A stretch of 64,000 nt of DNA from an uncultured Mollicutes bacterium. Its GTDB lineage: Bacteria > Bacillota_I > Bacilli_A > Acholeplasmatales > Anaeroplasmataceae. Numbering within the stretch: the first letter of the stretch is position 1; each line of letters begins with the position of its first letter. The notes below the pieces were generated by a model. That model did no database searches and was not told the origin of the DNA. It saw only the letters and a program-made list of their open reading frames with translations. The DNA is taken from NCBI GenBank assembly GCA_900540705.1, contig UQGR01000002.1:1-64000 (forward strand), in the 5' to 3' direction. The position numbers were made by a program, and so were the translations under genes. Below, one piece after another: positions 14,910-24,780 of the stretch.

Positions 14910-17387
14910 TTATTCTGTTGCGTTAAAAATAACATTTCTATAGTTAAAGGTATAGTCCTGCTTTTCCCATTCTTCTTCCGTTCCATAAAAGTATATATTG
15001 AATGGCATTTGACTTTCCTCTAAAGTTTTTGCTTCTCTTGCAGGAATATATTTGGACATATAAAGATTAGATATATTGGAAGAATAGTCAGGCAATGCTC
15101 CCCTCACTATATGCTTCGTATTCTGATGCATATAAAAGGAACTTATTATTTCACCCTCTACTGCAATTAAAATTTGATAAGGATTGGTACTATCTCCTAA
15201 ATAAATACCATTCTTATATGTGGTATAGGATAGAGAACTACATCCAGAAAATGCATACTCATCTATATAGCTAAGATTTTTAGGGATATTGATTTGCTTC
15301 AATGAATTACAATCCAAAAATGCTCTATATCCGATGGACTGAATTGTGTCACAAAGCACAACAGTTTCTAAATTGGATAAACCACTAAAGGCGTATTGGG
15401 GAATCTCTGTTGCTGCTGTAACTGTAACAGAAACAAGATTCGGAGTACAGCTCTTTAAATAAGTATTTGAGAGAAAAGGGATTGTAAGATTTTTTAAGCT
15501 ATCTAATCCACTGAATGCATAGTCTTCTAACCTCTGTATAGATGCTGGTATACTAAGGCTTTCTAAGCTACTATTTTGAAAAGCATAATTTTCAATTGTC
15601 TGTAGTCCCTGGGGTAATATGAGTTCCTTCAGTGACGTACATCCATAAAAAGCATACTCGGATATGACTTCTAGATTGGATGGTAAACCAACTTTTATAA
15701 GTGCTATACAATCTCTAAAGGCATCCTTAGGGAGAGTCTTTTGATTTAATAGTACAACCTCCTTAAGGCTAGAAGGATCTGAAAAATTAAACAATTCATA
15801 TATTCCAGGCCAATAGGAGATAGTGATAGACTCAACTGGTGTATTTTCTAAAATGCTCTCTCCAGATACTAAATTAGGATGAGTAAGCTTTATTTCCTTT
15901 AGGCAGGTGTTTGCAAAAACTCCATCTCCAAGAAGGCTAACCTTATCCAGAGAGGAAATCCTTGAAAGCCTGGAACAAGCTTTAAAAGCACTATCCTGTA
16001 GCTCTGTGACAGATATAGGAAGGGTAACCTCTGTTAGATTTTTACAATTGTAAAAGCATCCTATAGGGATTTGGGTAAGCTTGGTATTATCTAGGTTGAT
16101 AGAGGTAAGCCCTGATCCTGAAAAGGCAGTATTGCCTAAGGTGCTCAAACTTGCAGGTAAATCAATATTTAATAGAAGTTTGTTATCTGAAAAACAAGAA
16201 TCTCCAATGCTAGTCAGTCCATTAGGCATCTGAATGGAGCTTAGACTTGTACACTCATAGAAGGTATATTCCTTCAATTCTGTGATTTTATCAGGTAAAT
16301 TAATAGATTCTAGTCCTGTTCTAAGAAAGGCACCAGTTTCAATGGATAGTAATTCATCTGGTAATTCTATATTTTTTAATGAAAAACAATTTTGAAAGCA
16401 GTATTCTCCAATACTAGTTAGGCTTTGAGGCAATCCTACCTTCTTTAGCTTGGAACAACCATCAAAGGTTTCTTTAGGAAGTATCTCCATGTCCTCTGGG
16501 AGAATTACCTCTTCAAGCTCAGTACAGCCTCTAAAAACTCCCTCTCCTAACTGGCTACCATTTGGAAGAGTAATGCTTTGAATTCTACTTCCTGCAAAGG
16601 CCTTATCCTTAATTTCGACTAAAGAATTCGTAAAGAAAAGCTTTGTAAATTTGGTAGCTAGAAAGGCCTCCTCTTCTATTACCTTTACTTCATTTGATAA
16701 ATAAATCTCTGATATAGTCACACCATAAAAGGCATTTTGTGATACTTTTGAGCCATTAAAAAATACTCTCACTAAATTTTTTGGCAAATTTCCATTGGCA
16801 AAAATCATACTAAAATGTCCTTCTGTTTCCGCATTTTCCTCAGAAATATCTGGTCTAGTTCCAATGAATGGAAGGGTAATCTCGATCAACTGATCGGCAT
16901 TCACAATTGCACTTTTTTTGATTCTTCTAACCTCTAAATGATTGATTGTTTTAGGGATTTCAATCTTTTTTTCATTGCTGGCATCTATTTCATCTATGGA
17001 GATGTAGCTTTCTCCGTTTTCCTGATAGACGCTATAGTCCCAAGATAAAGTAGAAATATCGCTTGAATCGGTTTTAATCAGGCAGAGAGGGAGAACAATG
17101 CAGAGGATTAAAATAAGAATTCCTGCAGAACCTAAACTAATTCCAAGAATAAATTTCTTCTTTGATTTTTGAACTAGTACTGGACGATTTTCTTCTGCCA
17201 GCAGCTCATCGGTAGACATCCCTAAAAGCTTAGATATAGCTAATAAATCCTCCGCATTAGGAACACTAGCTCCGTTTTCCCATTTGGAAATCAACTGCCT
17301 AGACACATTCAGCTCCTTGGCAAGAGCATCCTGAGAAAGATGGTTGTTAAATCGATAATTTTGTAATTCCTTGTGTAATTTTTTCAT
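14910..17387 (-). CDS. HTH - transmembrane - leucine-rich repeat (BspA-like) protein
   Basis: An 825-residue protein of three parts. Residues about 1-60 are an XRE-type helix-turn-helix (LSQDALAKELNVSRQLISKWE). A basic linker and one strong membrane span follow at about residues 78-105. The rest, from about residue 150 to near the end, is a run of BspA-type leucine-rich repeats of roughly 23 residues, with the recurring pattern AFxxCxxLxxIxLPxxLxxI. The repeats would lie outside the cell and the HTH inside, suggesting a membrane-bound regulator or surface sensor. BspA repeats elsewhere bind host or bacterial surface proteins. I chose ATG 17387 because AGGTGAT lies just upstream; the frame is open 15 codons further. 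It is a single-gene unit, and no terminator was seen after it. Confidence 0.85.
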   Translation of the reverse strand: MKKLHKELQNYRFNNHLSQDALAKELNVSRQLISKWENGASVPNAEDLLAISKLLGMSTDELLAEENRPVLVQKSKKKFILGISLGSAGILILILCIVLPLCLIKTDSSDISTLSWDYSVYQENGESYISIDEIDASNEKKIEIPKTINHLEVRRIKKSAIVNADQLIEITLPFIGTRPDISEENAETEGHFSMIFANGNLPKNLVRVFFNGSKVSQNAFYGVTISEIYLSNEVKVIEEEAFLATKFTKLFFTNSLVEIKDKAFAGSRIQSITLPNGSQLGEGVFRGCTELEEVILPEDMEILPKETFDGCSKLKKVGLPQSLTSIGEYCFQNCFSLKNIELPDELLSIETGAFLRTGLESINLPDKITELKEYTFYECTSLSSIQMPNGLTSIGDSCFSDNKLLLNIDLPASLSTLGNTAFSGSGLTSINLDNTKLTQIPIGCFYNCKNLTEVTLPISVTELQDSAFKACSRLSRISSLDKVSLLGDGVFANTCLKEIKLTHPNLVSGESILENTPVESITISYWPGIYELFNFSDPSSLKEVVLLNQKTLPKDAFRDCIALIKVGLPSNLEVISEYAFYGCTSLKELILPQGLQTIENYAFQNSSLESLSIPASIQRLEDYAFSGLDSLKNLTIPFLSNTYLKSCTPNLVSVTVTAATEIPQYAFSGLSNLETVVLCDTIQSIGYRAFLDCNSLKQINIPKNLSYIDEYAFSGCSSLSYTTYKNGIYLGDSTNPYQILIAVEGEIISSFYMHQNTKHIVRGALPDYSSNISNLYMSKYIPAREAKTLEESQMPFNIYFYGTEEEWEKQDYTFNYRNVIFNATE

Positions 17388-17454
17388 AATATCACCTACC
17401 TCTATTAAAAATGAAGTTCCTTGTAAAAGCAAGATATAAAAATTAACAATTTGC

Positions 17455-17483
17455 TAAAAAAAAGAACTTAGGTCTCCCTAAGT
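17455..17483 (-). terminator. lepA terminator
   Basis: Minus strand ACTTAGG/CCTAAGT stem with loop GAGA, followed by TCTTTTTTTT. Confidence 0.9.
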
Positions 17484-17496
17484 CCAGTATATCCTC

Positions 17497-19320
17497 TTAA
17501 TCGTCTGTGGAAAGGATTGCAAGGAAGGCCTCCTGAGGGACTTCTACACTTCCAATGGCCTTCATCTTCTTTTTTCCTTCTTTTTGTTTTTCTAAAAGCT
17601 TCTTCTTTCTAGAAATATCTCCACCATAGCACTTCGCTAAAACATCCTTGCGCATAGCCTTAATATCGCTTCTAGCGATGACCTTATGGTTAATAACAGC
17701 TTGGACAGGTACCTCAAATAGTTGTCTAGGGATGATTTCCTTCAGCTTTTCCACAATAATCTTGCCTCTAGAATAAGCAAAATCCTTATGTACAATGGTA
17801 GATAATGCATCCACAACATCCCCATTTAGCATAATATCCATCTTAACTAGCTTAGAGGCTTCATAGTCTCCTAGCTCATAATCGAAAGAGGCATACCCCT
17901 TGGTGTAGCTTTTTAATTTATCAAAAAAATCAAAGACAATTTCCAATAAAGGGATGTTATAATGGATCACTACACGAGTTTCTTCTATATACTGCATATC
18001 TATAAATACGCCACGCTTCTTTTGGCATAGGTCCATAACCGCTCCTACATATTCGGTAGGTGACATGATGGTAGCCTTCACAAAGGGCTCCTCAATCCGG
18101 TCTATCGTTTGAATGCTTGGAAGACCACTAGGATTGTCAATTTCCAGCATAGTTCCATCTGTCAGATAAACATGATAGGATACTGAGGGAGCTGTTGCGA
18201 TAAGCTCTATTCCAAATTCTCTAGAGATTCTTTCCTTCACGATATCCATATGTAATAGTCCTAAAAAGCCTGTTCTAAAGCCAAAGCCTAACGCCTGAGA
18301 GGTTTCTGGTTCAAATACTAATGCTGCATCTGAAAGCTTCAGCTTTTCTAAGGCATCTCTTAGCTCTGTATACTGCTTAGAATCTATGGGGTATAATCCA
18401 CAGAATACCATTGGATTTAGCCGTCTATAGCCCTCTAATGGCGCCATTGCCCTATTTTCTAAGGTTGTTATTGTATCTCCTACCCGAACGTCAGAAATAT
18501 CCTTAATGGAGGCGGTAATAAAACCAACATCTCCTGCCATTAAATACTCTCTTTGAACCTCCTTAGGAGTCCGAACCCCTAGTTCTACGACCTGGTATTT
18601 CGCTTTAGAGGCTAGAAATTCTATCGTATCTCCCTTGCGGATGATGCCTTCCTTGACACATACAAGTACTACAACACCACGATAGGCATCAAATGCACTA
18701 TCAAAGATTAAAGCTTGGGTAGGAGCTTCAATATTACCAGAGGGAGCTGCCACATAGGACACAATCTGTTCTAAGACATCCTTGACTCCTATTCCGGTTT
18801 TGGCAGAAGCTAACACTGCTTCATAGGCAGGGATACCAATCACATCTTCTATTTCCTGCTTAGCGCGGTCAGGATCAGCTGAGGGAAGATCAATTTTATT
18901 GATTAAGGGTAAGATTTCTAAGTTGTTATCTAATGCTAAATACACATTTGCCAAGGTTTGGGCCTCTACACCCTGAGTGGCATCCACCACTAGAATTGCC
19001 CCCTCACAGGCAGCTAGGCTTCTAGAAACCTCATAGGTGAAGTCTACATGTCCTGGGGTATCTATTAGATGAAATTCATATTCTAATCCGTTATCTGCCT
19101 TATAAATCATGCTTACAGCGTTCAGCTTGATTGTAATTCCTCGTTCTCTTTCTAAATCCATAGAATCAAGAATCTGCTCCTGCATTTCTCTTTTTTCTAC
19201 AGATTCACAGATTTCTAAAATCCGGTCCGCTAGAGTGGATTTTCCATGATCTATATGGGCAATAATACAGAAGTTTCGAATCATTTTTTGTCTTTTCTTC
19301 ATGGCTTCTATATCATGCAT
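17497..19320 (-). CDS. lepA: Elongation factor 4 (back-translocating GTPase LepA)
   Basis: Ribosome-associated GTPase related to EF-G that acts on stalled or mis-translocated ribosomes and during initiation-phase ribosome maturation. The G1 loop AHIDHGKST is near residue 22, G3 DTPGHVDF near 88 and G4 NKIDLPSAD near 142. The LepA-specific C-terminal domain ends in a Lys-rich segment, as in the family. Length 607 is standard. It is a single-gene unit with its own promoter and terminator. In Bacillus it is followed by hemW, but here hemW is about 6 kb away. Confidence 0.98.
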   Translation of the reverse strand: MHDIEAMKKRQKMIRNFCIIAHIDHGKSTLADRILEICESVEKREMQEQILDSMDLERERGITIKLNAVSMIYKADNGLEYEFHLIDTPGHVDFTYEVSRSLAACEGAILVVDATQGVEAQTLANVYLALDNNLEILPLINKIDLPSADPDRAKQEIEDVIGIPAYEAVLASAKTGIGVKDVLEQIVSYVAAPSGNIEAPTQALIFDSAFDAYRGVVVLVCVKEGIIRKGDTIEFLASKAKYQVVELGVRTPKEVQREYLMAGDVGFITASIKDISDVRVGDTITTLENRAMAPLEGYRRLNPMVFCGLYPIDSKQYTELRDALEKLKLSDAALVFEPETSQALGFGFRTGFLGLLHMDIVKERISREFGIELIATAPSVSYHVYLTDGTMLEIDNPSGLPSIQTIDRIEEPFVKATIMSPTEYVGAVMDLCQKKRGVFIDMQYIEETRVVIHYNIPLLEIVFDFFDKLKSYTKGYASFDYELGDYEASKLVKMDIMLNGDVVDALSTIVHKDFAYSRGKIIVEKLKEIIPRQLFEVPVQAVINHKVIARSDIKAMRKDVLAKCYGGDISRKKKLLEKQKEGKKKMKAIGSVEVPQEAFLAILSTDD

Positions 19321-19343
19321 AGTTTCACATCCTATCTTTATTC

Positions 19344-19372
19344 ATTCTATCAAAAATGGAGATATTTTTCAA
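19344..19372 (-). promoter_or_regulatory. Sigma-A promoter of lepA
   Basis: Minus strand TTGAAA, 17-nt spacer, TAGAAT. Confidence 0.65.
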
Positions 19373-19392
19373 TAAATAACCTAAAATATGAC

Positions 19393-19426
19393 AAAAGAAA
19401 ATCCACTAAAATTTATCTAGTGGATT
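19393..19426 (-). terminator. Terminator of the padR-DUF1700-DUF4097 operon
   Basis: Minus strand AATCCACTA/TAGTGGATT, a 9-bp stem with a 9-nt loop, then TTCTTTTG. Confidence 0.8.
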
Positions 19427-19447
19427 AACATAGGCTATTCTTTTTTC

Positions 19448-20161
19448 TTATTCTTCTTTAAAGTTAAACTTTGAACTTCCTACATGAATGGTATATGTAA
19501 TGGAAATATCACCTGTTCCTGAGCCATTTATCGTATAAAACTGATTTGGGGAATCCAAATCCATTTGGATGTAACCAGCATCAATCTCAATGGCTGCAGA
19601 GGTAAGAATATTCCCAGAAAATCTGAAATCTCCTGCATTTATGTCTGCATGCAATACGTCAATATTTGCAGATTTGATCTCTATGTCTCCTGCATTGACA
19701 TCTAGCTTTGCATGTTGAACCTTTAAGTCTTCAATAGTTAGCTTTCCAGCAGCAAGATCAAAATTTAAGGTATCTAAATCTGTAGCTAGGCTAAAGACAA
19801 CAGGCTTTTGTCCCTTAGATAAGAATCCTAAATTCAAAAATACAGTGCTATAATCCTGACGAATAGTAAATTCCTTCGTTTCTTCATTATATTCTACAGA
19901 GTAGGCTAAATGCTTTCCCTCATAGTAGGTTACAGAGCTAGTTTCATCCTCTGATTTTTTGAAAATCACATAATCGGCATCTCCTTCATAGGTGATTTTC
20001 TCTATTTGAGAGAAGGTTACTTGCTTCTCTTCAATTGTAGGATCTAAATAAGTATCTTTGATATCAAAGTCATCTCTTGTAGTGGCAAAAACACAAATTC
20101 CAGCCCCTATTAAGGTCAAGACAATCCCTGAAAATAATAAACCTTTAATTTTCATATGCAT
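19448..20161 (-). CDS. DUF4097-type beta-strand repeat protein, membrane anchored
   Basis: A 237-residue protein with one N-terminal membrane span or uncleaved signal (about residues 5-27), then an exported domain of short repeating beta strands rich in the pattern LDVNAGDIEI / ADINAGDFRF / IEIDAGYIQM. This is the DUF4097 beta-helix or adhesin-like fold. In the family these proteins often sit behind a PadR regulator and a DUF1700 protein, exactly as here, and some (LiaG-like) belong to envelope-stress systems. It overlaps the DUF1700 stop by 17 bases. The molecular function is not known. Confidence 0.85.
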   Translation of the reverse strand: MHMKIKGLLFSGIVLTLIGAGICVFATTRDDFDIKDTYLDPTIEEKQVTFSQIEKITYEGDADYVIFKKSEDETSSVTYYEGKHLAYSVEYNEETKEFTIRQDYSTVFLNLGFLSKGQKPVVFSLATDLDTLNFDLAAGKLTIEDLKVQHAKLDVNAGDIEIKSANIDVLHADINAGDFRFSGNILTSAAIEIDAGYIQMDLDSPNQFYTINGSGTGDISITYTIHVGSSKFNFKEE

Positions 20162-20792
20162 ATCTCCTTTTCGTATTTCCTATATTAAAAATACATTTAA
20201 AAATTTGAGAAATCAATTTTCCAATTAGACAGATGATTTTAATAATTAATGGAGCTACAATCAAGGTCACACCAATGCATAGAATTCCTAATCCAACCTG
20301 GAAAATAGCGGAAGTAGAGTTTGCTGCAAAGATGGTAAATCCTTGCCAAATAGAGACAATTCCAGCAACACATACTCCAACTCCAGCACAAACAATACCA
20401 ATAATTAAGGCAAACAAGGCAACAAATACTGCAATCCAAACTGGGAATAAGCAAATCATAAGGACAATGCCTACAATACTGCGTCCTCCACTGCTTCTTC
20501 TAGGCTCTCTTCTTCTAGCCCTCTGCACATTTTGCCTTTCATTTCTTCTGCGATTTGGATAGTCCTCCTCTTCCTCCTCATAGCGGATTCTAGATTTATA
20601 GGAAGGATCCACTCTTCTTACAATATCCTCTAAATCCCCTAAATCATAAATAACCTCAGCCTCAGTTTTTCCTGTTCTATCAATAGAATCCTCAATTAAC
20701 TCATCATAATAATCTAAAATGTCATTTCTTTCGGAACGATCTAAATGACCTAATCGATTGTTTAATTTTCTTAAAAATTCTCTTTTTCTCAT
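20145..20792 (-). CDS. DUF1700 (HAAS-domain) membrane protein
   Basis: The first 60 residues form the HAAS signalling domain typical of DUF1700 (FLRKLNNRLGHLDRSERNDI and a following YDLGDLEDIVRRVDP). A basic linker (about 75-100) leads to two long hydrophobic regions (about 103-150 and 160-195) that should cross the membrane several times. Partners of PadR regulators in many Bacillota, thought to pass on an envelope signal; the mechanism is unsettled. It is 2 bases from padR and overlaps the DUF4097 gene. Confidence 0.88.
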   Translation of the reverse strand: MRKREFLRKLNNRLGHLDRSERNDILDYYDELIEDSIDRTGKTEAEVIYDLGDLEDIVRRVDPSYKSRIRYEEEEEDYPNRRRNERQNVQRARRREPRRSSGGRSIVGIVLMICLFPVWIAVFVALFALIIGIVCAGVGVCVAGIVSIWQGFTIFAANSTSAIFQVGLGILCIGVTLIVAPLIIKIICLIGKLISQIFKCIFNIGNTKRRYAYEN

Positions 20793-20794
20793 TC

Positions 20795-21106
20795 CTATCT
20801 ACCCTTCCTTACAATAAAATCATAAACTCTTTCCATATCCTTCCACTCATCTAAAAACTCCTTAATTCGTTTTTCTCCCAGACGAGTGATTTCATAATAT
20901 TTTCTCGTTCTCCCATTAAAATCCCTAGTGTAGGTCCTAAGCATGTTTTGAGCTTCTAGTCTCCTTAAAATGGGATATAATGTGGATTCCGAGATTTCTA
21001 TTAATTCCGATATATCATTGATTATCTTGTATCCATAGGAGGCCTCTTTCCTTAAACTTGCTAGAACACAGACCTCTACAATTCCCTTTTTTATCTGTAC
21101 ATTCAT
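20795..21106 (-). CDS. PadR-family transcriptional regulator
   Basis: A 103-residue winged-helix repressor of the short PadR-s2 type. The block GIVEVCVLASLRKEASYGYKI is family-typical, followed by SESTLYPILRRLE (recognition helix) and the wing with GRTRKYYEIT. The C-terminal helix for dimerisation is short. I chose ATG 21106 because GGGGTGAT lies upstream; a longer frame reading into the promoter is not credible. It probably represses its own operon through the inverted repeat at 21180-21200. Confidence 0.93.
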   Translation of the reverse strand: MNVQIKKGIVEVCVLASLRKEASYGYKIINDISELIEISESTLYPILRRLEAQNMLRTYTRDFNGRTRKYYEITRLGEKRIKEFLDEWKDMERVYDFIVRKGR

Positions 21107-21176
21107 CTCATCACCCCAATACTGTGTAATGCATAGTATAAAGTCTAAAAAAATATATAAATTTAATTTCACCTAT

Positions 21177-21205
21177 AGTATACTATGCGATGTATAGTAT
21201 GTCAA
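21177..21205 (-). promoter_or_regulatory. Strong sigma-A promoter of the padR operon
   Basis: Minus strand TTGACA (21200-21205), 17-nt spacer, TATACT (21177-21182). Confidence 0.9.
21180..21200. promoter_or_regulatory. Probable PadR operator inside the promoter
   Basis: ATACTAT and ATAGTAT are perfect 7-bp arms separated by 7 nt, filling the spacer between -35 and -10. A weaker version (ATACT ... AGTAT) lies in the leader just upstream of the padR start codon (about 21117-21137). Binding here would block RNA polymerase. Confidence 0.7.
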
Positions 21206-21244
21206 GAACAAAATATAAAAAAAGTCGAAAATATTATTTTTAAG

Positions 21245-21267
21245 AAAAAAAAGAGGAAAAATCCTCT
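21245..21267 (-). terminator. rnpB terminator
   Basis: Minus strand AGAGGA/TCCTCT stem with a short loop, followed by an eight-T run. Confidence 0.85.
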
Positions 21268-21622
21268 TTTTAGCAGTCTGTAAGCCATGTTCTGTCCCTG
21301 AAATCCTCAGGTGGTAACTATTTATCTGCAAAAATTGCCTCCATTTTAACTTCCTTAAATTTGTCAAATGAAGCTCCCCTACCAAAATTTGGGTTTCTAG
21401 CTTGAGGGGTTTACCAACGTTTCATTTCTACATTTCTATAGAACTCGTCTCTGTGGCACGTTATGAAATACGCCCTATTCGATAAGAACTTAGGCTTCTT
21501 TCGCCGTCATATCTCTATGCCTTAGCTTATTGTTTTGCTAAGCACAAACACTACAGTCATCTCAGACTGTGCTAGCATGGACTTTCCTAACCATCTCTGG
21601 CTCAGTTACCGAACTACCATGT
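21268..21622 (-). ncRNA. rnpB: RNase P RNA, bacterial class B
   Basis: The catalytic RNA of RNase P, which trims the 5' leader of tRNA precursors. On the minus strand the conserved blocks appear in order: GGAAAGTCCATGCT, then GAAACCCAAATTTTGGTAGG, then ACAGAACATGGCTTACAGA near the 3' end. The Bacillus-type AAACCCAAATTTTGGTAGGGGA block marks class B. Ends are set from the TATAAT box and terminator and are good to about 10 nt. Confidence 0.96.
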
Positions 21623-21625
21623 AGT

Positions 21626-21653
21626 ATTATAGCATTTTTATTTAAAAAAACAA
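21626..21653 (-). promoter_or_regulatory. Promoter of rnpB
   Basis: Minus strand TTGTTT, 16-nt spacer, TATAAT preceded by TGC (extended -10). Confidence 0.75.
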
Positions 21654-21680
21654 GAAAAGACTGCCAATTTTCTTTAAACC

Positions 21681-21709
21681 TTGTATAGAATATTCGATTA
21701 TGTTATACT
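21681..21709 (+). promoter_or_regulatory. Promoter of the small membrane protein gene at 21721
   Basis: TTGTAT, 17-nt spacer, TATACT. Transcription should start near 21716, only about 5 nt before the ATG. Confidence 0.65.
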
Positions 21710-21720
21710 ATGACTAGGTG

Positions 21721-22164
21721 ATGAATTTGAAAATAAGGATAAAAAAAGAATTCTTAGGATGGATTGCCTTTTATTATGGTGGACCCATTTTAACGCTGTT
21801 CGCATTTCTTACCCATTTTATATTTTTGCCAGGTAATCTTCTTGCTTCTATCCTTTGGGCATCGATATGCGGCATATATTTTTTGTTTCAATGTATACAA
21901 TGTACTAAAGTTGAAGGTAAAATAAAATTAAAGAATGGAATTTTATTTTATCTTGCATTCCTTTTTATTTTTTTTGTACTAATTCAAAGCATTTTGGCTA
22001 TTTCTGGTTCCTTCACACCATTTTCCACCCAAATCTTATTTGCCCTCTTATTTGCCTTTTATAGTATTCCTTCCACCCTAGCTGTGATTTATTTACTTTC
22101 CATTTTACATATTCTAAAGCCAGTCAAAAAGACTGACAATCACCAAGAAAAAGAAAAGCTCTGA
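21721..22164 (+). CDS. Hypothetical four-span membrane protein
   Basis: I do not recognise this 147-residue protein. Four hydrophobic segments are visible at about residues 13-33, 36-58, 76-96 and 103-130, and the C-terminus is charged and hydrophilic. It is the only rightward gene between rnpB and pnp. The promoter is so close that the mRNA would be nearly leaderless, and no ribosome site other than the overlapping AGGTG is seen. A GTG at 21718 is an alternative start one codon earlier. Confidence 0.6.
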   Translation: MNLKIRIKKEFLGWIAFYYGGPILTLFAFLTHFIFLPGNLLASILWASICGIYFLFQCIQCTKVEGKIKLKNGILFYLAFLFIFFVLIQSILAISGSFTPFSTQILFALLFAFYSIPSTLAVIYLLSILHILKPVKKTDNHQEKEKL

Positions 22165-22182
22165 AAATAAGTTTCAGAGCTT
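22147..22182. terminator. Terminator between the membrane protein gene and pnp
   Basis: An 11-bp stem AAGCTCTGAAA/TTTCAGAGCTT with a 5-nt loop. The leftward side has the better T tract (TTTTCTTTTTC), so it mainly ends pnp; it may also end the convergent gene. Confidence 0.8.
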
Positions 22183-22192
22183 ATTTAGGAGA

Positions 22193-24361
22193 TTATTCTC
22201 CTATTTTTTTATTTTCGTTTCTCTTTTGAGCATCCCTTAAGGCATCCTTACGAGATAAATCAATTTGTCCCTTCTCGTTTACCCCAATACATTTAACGAT
22301 GATTTCATCGTTTAAGGATACAACGTCCTCAGGCTTTTCTACTCTTTCCAGAGCTAGCTTAGAGATATGACAAAGACCTTCTGCACCCTCCCAAAGCTCA
22401 ACAAATACACCATATTTTTCAATTCTAGTGACTCTACCTGTGTAGATAGCACCTACCTCTGCTTCACGAATGGAATCTAGGATATATTGTAAGCAAGCCT
22501 TGGCAGTCTCCATCTTCTCATGCATTACGTATAGTCTACCATCCTGTTCAAGGTCAATCTTAACGTTGTCAAATTTTTCAATGGTTGCGTTAATGATTTT
22601 ACCACCTGCACCAATGACATCCTTGATTTTATCAGGGTTAATTCTTGCCATAACTACCTTTGGTGCATATTCACTTAAGGATGGACGTACCTCAGCAATC
22701 GTAGACTGCATATGATCTAGGATTTCTAAACGACCTTTTTTAGCCTGATATAAGGCTTCTTTTAGAATCTGATATGTGATTCCTTTAATTTTGATATCCA
22801 TTTGAAGAGCTGTAATACCCTCACGAGTACCAGCCACCTTAAAGTCCATATCTCCTAAATGATCCTCTAAGCCCTGAATATCTGTTAAAATGGTGTAGTC
22901 ATCTCCATAGGTAATCAATCCCATAGCAATTCCAGCAACTGGGGCCTTAATAGGTACACCGGCAGCCATTAAAGCTAAGGTTCCAGAACAGATAGTTGCT
23001 TGACTAGAAGAGCCATTAGATTCTAATATTTCAGATACTACACGAATCGTATAAGGGAACTCATCCTCTGATGGAATTACATAGGATAAAGCTCTTTCCC
23101 CTAAAGCACCATGTCCAATCTCTCTACGACCAGGAGCCCCGTAGCGCCCTGTTTCTCCAACAGAGAAAGCAGGGAAATTATAATGAAGCATAAATCTTTT
23201 GTTTGATTCTTCTCCTAAGCCATCAATAATCTGACTATCCACTAAAGAGCCTAAGGTAACTGTACCTAAGCTTTGGGTCTGTCCACGGGTAAACAAGGCT
23301 GAGCCATGGACACGAGGCAATACGTCAACTCGGCTAGATAAAGGTCTAATTTCATCTGTTTTACGGCCATCTGGACGGATTTTATCTACAGAAATTAATC
23401 TACGTACCTCATTGTGTAAAATCTCGTCTAACGTGTATTGTACATGACGTAAATATTGTTGTTTTTCCTCTGTATCAATAACCTTGATACCTTCAACTTC
23501 TTTGATAAATACCTTTTCATCAAAGTGGGCAATCGTTTCAGCGTTGATTGCATCAATTGCTGCATAACGTTCCAGCTTATCCTCAATTCGAATAGCCTGA
23601 ACTAATCGTTCTTCAGCATAGGCCTTTACTTCCTGCATAATGTCCTTGTTGACCTCAAAAAGCTCTACTTCTACCTTTTCCTTCCCACAGGCAGCAACAA
23701 TTTCCTTTTGGAATTCACATAACTTTTGAATTTCTGCATGTCCAAATTTTAATGCCTCCCACATGTCGTCCTCACTTACAAAGCGAGCCCCTGCTTCCAC
23801 CATATTGATAGCAGTATGTGTACCAGCAACAGTTAAATTGATATCTGATTTTTCAAGCTGAGCAGGTGTTGGGTTTAGAACAAGCTGTCCATCAACCTTA
23901 CCAACAACAACTCCAGCAATTGGTCCTTCAAAAGGAATATCAGAAACCATTAATGCAATAGAGGATCCTAGCATAGCTGCCATGGCGGTCGTGCAATCTG
24001 GATCACTAGATAATACTGTATTTACGACCTGAACCTCATTTCGAAACCCCTCAGCAAATAAAGGTCGAATCGGACGGTCAATCAAGCGGGAAACTAAAGT
24101 TTCATGCTCAGAAGGTCTTCCTTCTCTTCTTAAAAATCCTCCAGGAATCTTTCCTGCAGCATATAATTTTTCCTGGTATAAAACCATTAAAGGGAAAAAG
24201 TCTGCGGTTGATGCTACATTATTGGAACAAACTGCTGATAAAACCGTACTTCCTCCATAAGTAACAACACAAGATCCATTGGCTTGTTTTGCTACTTCGC
24301 CTATCTCGATTACAAGTGGACGTCCTGCCCAATCATATTCGAAGCGTTTTACTTCACTCAT
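22193..24361 (-). CDS. pnp: Polyribonucleotide nucleotidyltransferase (PNPase)
   Basis: A trimeric phosphorolytic 3'-5' exoribonuclease that degrades mRNA and can also add tails. Two RNase PH domains (about residues 10-230 and 310-545) flank a helical domain, then a KH domain (about 550-615, [21 protein letters not shown] region) and an S1 RNA-binding domain (about 620-690, [20 protein letters not shown]). Length 722 is typical. It lies downstream of rpsO, the usual neighbour, but a terminator sits between them and a TATAAT box lies just upstream, so it may also be transcribed alone. Confidence 0.98.
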   Translation of the reverse strand: MSEVKRFEYDWAGRPLVIEIGEVAKQANGSCVVTYGGSTVLSAVCSNNVASTADFFPLMVLYQEKLYAAGKIPGGFLRREGRPSEHETLVSRLIDRPIRPLFAEGFRNEVQVVNTVLSSDPDCTTAMAAMLGSSIALMVSDIPFEGPIAGVVVGKVDGQLVLNPTPAQLEKSDINLTVAGTHTAINMVEAGARFVSEDDMWEALKFGHAEIQKLCEFQKEIVAACGKEKVEVELFEVNKDIMQEVKAYAEERLVQAIRIEDKLERYAAIDAINAETIAHFDEKVFIKEVEGIKVIDTEEKQQYLRHVQYTLDEILHNEVRRLISVDKIRPDGRKTDEIRPLSSRVDVLPRVHGSALFTRGQTQSLGTVTLGSLVDSQIIDGLGEESNKRFMLHYNFPAFSVGETGRYGAPGRREIGHGALGERALSYVIPSEDEFPYTIRVVSEILESNGSSSQATICSGTLALMAAGVPIKAPVAGIAMGLITYGDDYTILTDIQGLEDHLGDMDFKVAGTREGITALQMDIKIKGITYQILKEALYQAKKGRLEILDHMQSTIAEVRPSLSEYAPKVVMARINPDKIKDVIGAGGKIINATIEKFDNVKIDLEQDGRLYVMHEKMETAKACLQYILDSIREAEVGAIYTGRVTRIEKYGVFVELWEGAEGLCHISKLALERVEKPEDVVSLNDEIIVKCIGVNEKGQIDLSRKDALRDAQKRNENKKIGE

Positions 24362-24435
24362 TTTTTCTTCTCCTTAATTCTTCTTTTTTTCTACATAACA
24401 AACATATTATATCATAAAACTAAGTAAAATAAACA

Positions 24436-24466
24436 ATAAAAATAAAAAGGCACTAAAATAGTGCCT
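24436..24466 (-). terminator. rpsO terminator
   Basis: Minus strand AGGCACTA/TAGTGCCT stem with a 3-nt loop, then TTTTATTTTTATT. Read-through would feed pnp. Confidence 0.85.
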
Positions 24467-24471
24467 CTAAA

Positions 24472-24738
24472 TTACCGACGTAAGCCTAACTTTTTAATTA
24501 ATTCCTCGTAAGCCTTAAGGTCTGTTCTCTTTAAATAGTCTAAAAGAGCTCTTCTTTGCCCAATTTTACACATAAGACCACGCTTAGAATGGAAATCATG
24601 GATATGAGTATCAAAATGAACATTTAACTGATTAATTTCTTCTGTTAAAATAGCAATTTGAACTGCAGTAGAACCAGTATCCTTCTCATTCTTGCCATAA
24701 AGCTTTACAAGTTCAGCTTTTTTTTCCTTTGTTAGCAT
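24472..24738 (-). CDS. rpsO: 30S ribosomal protein S15
   Basis: Primary 16S rRNA-binding protein of the small-subunit central domain. The 88 residues carry the family strings GSTAVQIAILTEEI, LNVHFDTHIHDFHSKRGL and RRALLDYLKR. It starts at ATG after a good GGAGGAT site and is followed by pnp, the usual order. A leader of about 80 nt holds a stable hairpin (24781-24805) that could serve self-regulation. Confidence 0.98.
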   Translation of the reverse strand: MLTKEKKAELVKLYGKNEKDTGSTAVQIAILTEEINQLNVHFDTHIHDFHSKRGLMCKIGQRRALLDYLKRTDLKAYEELIKKLGLRR

Positions 24739-24780
24739 GCTTTTATCCTCCTTTTATTCTAATATTCGCGTATTTCCTAG

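Noticed and set aside
21173..21385. Leftward open frame upstream of padR
   Set aside because: It covers the padR promoter, its operator and the 3' end of RNase P RNA.
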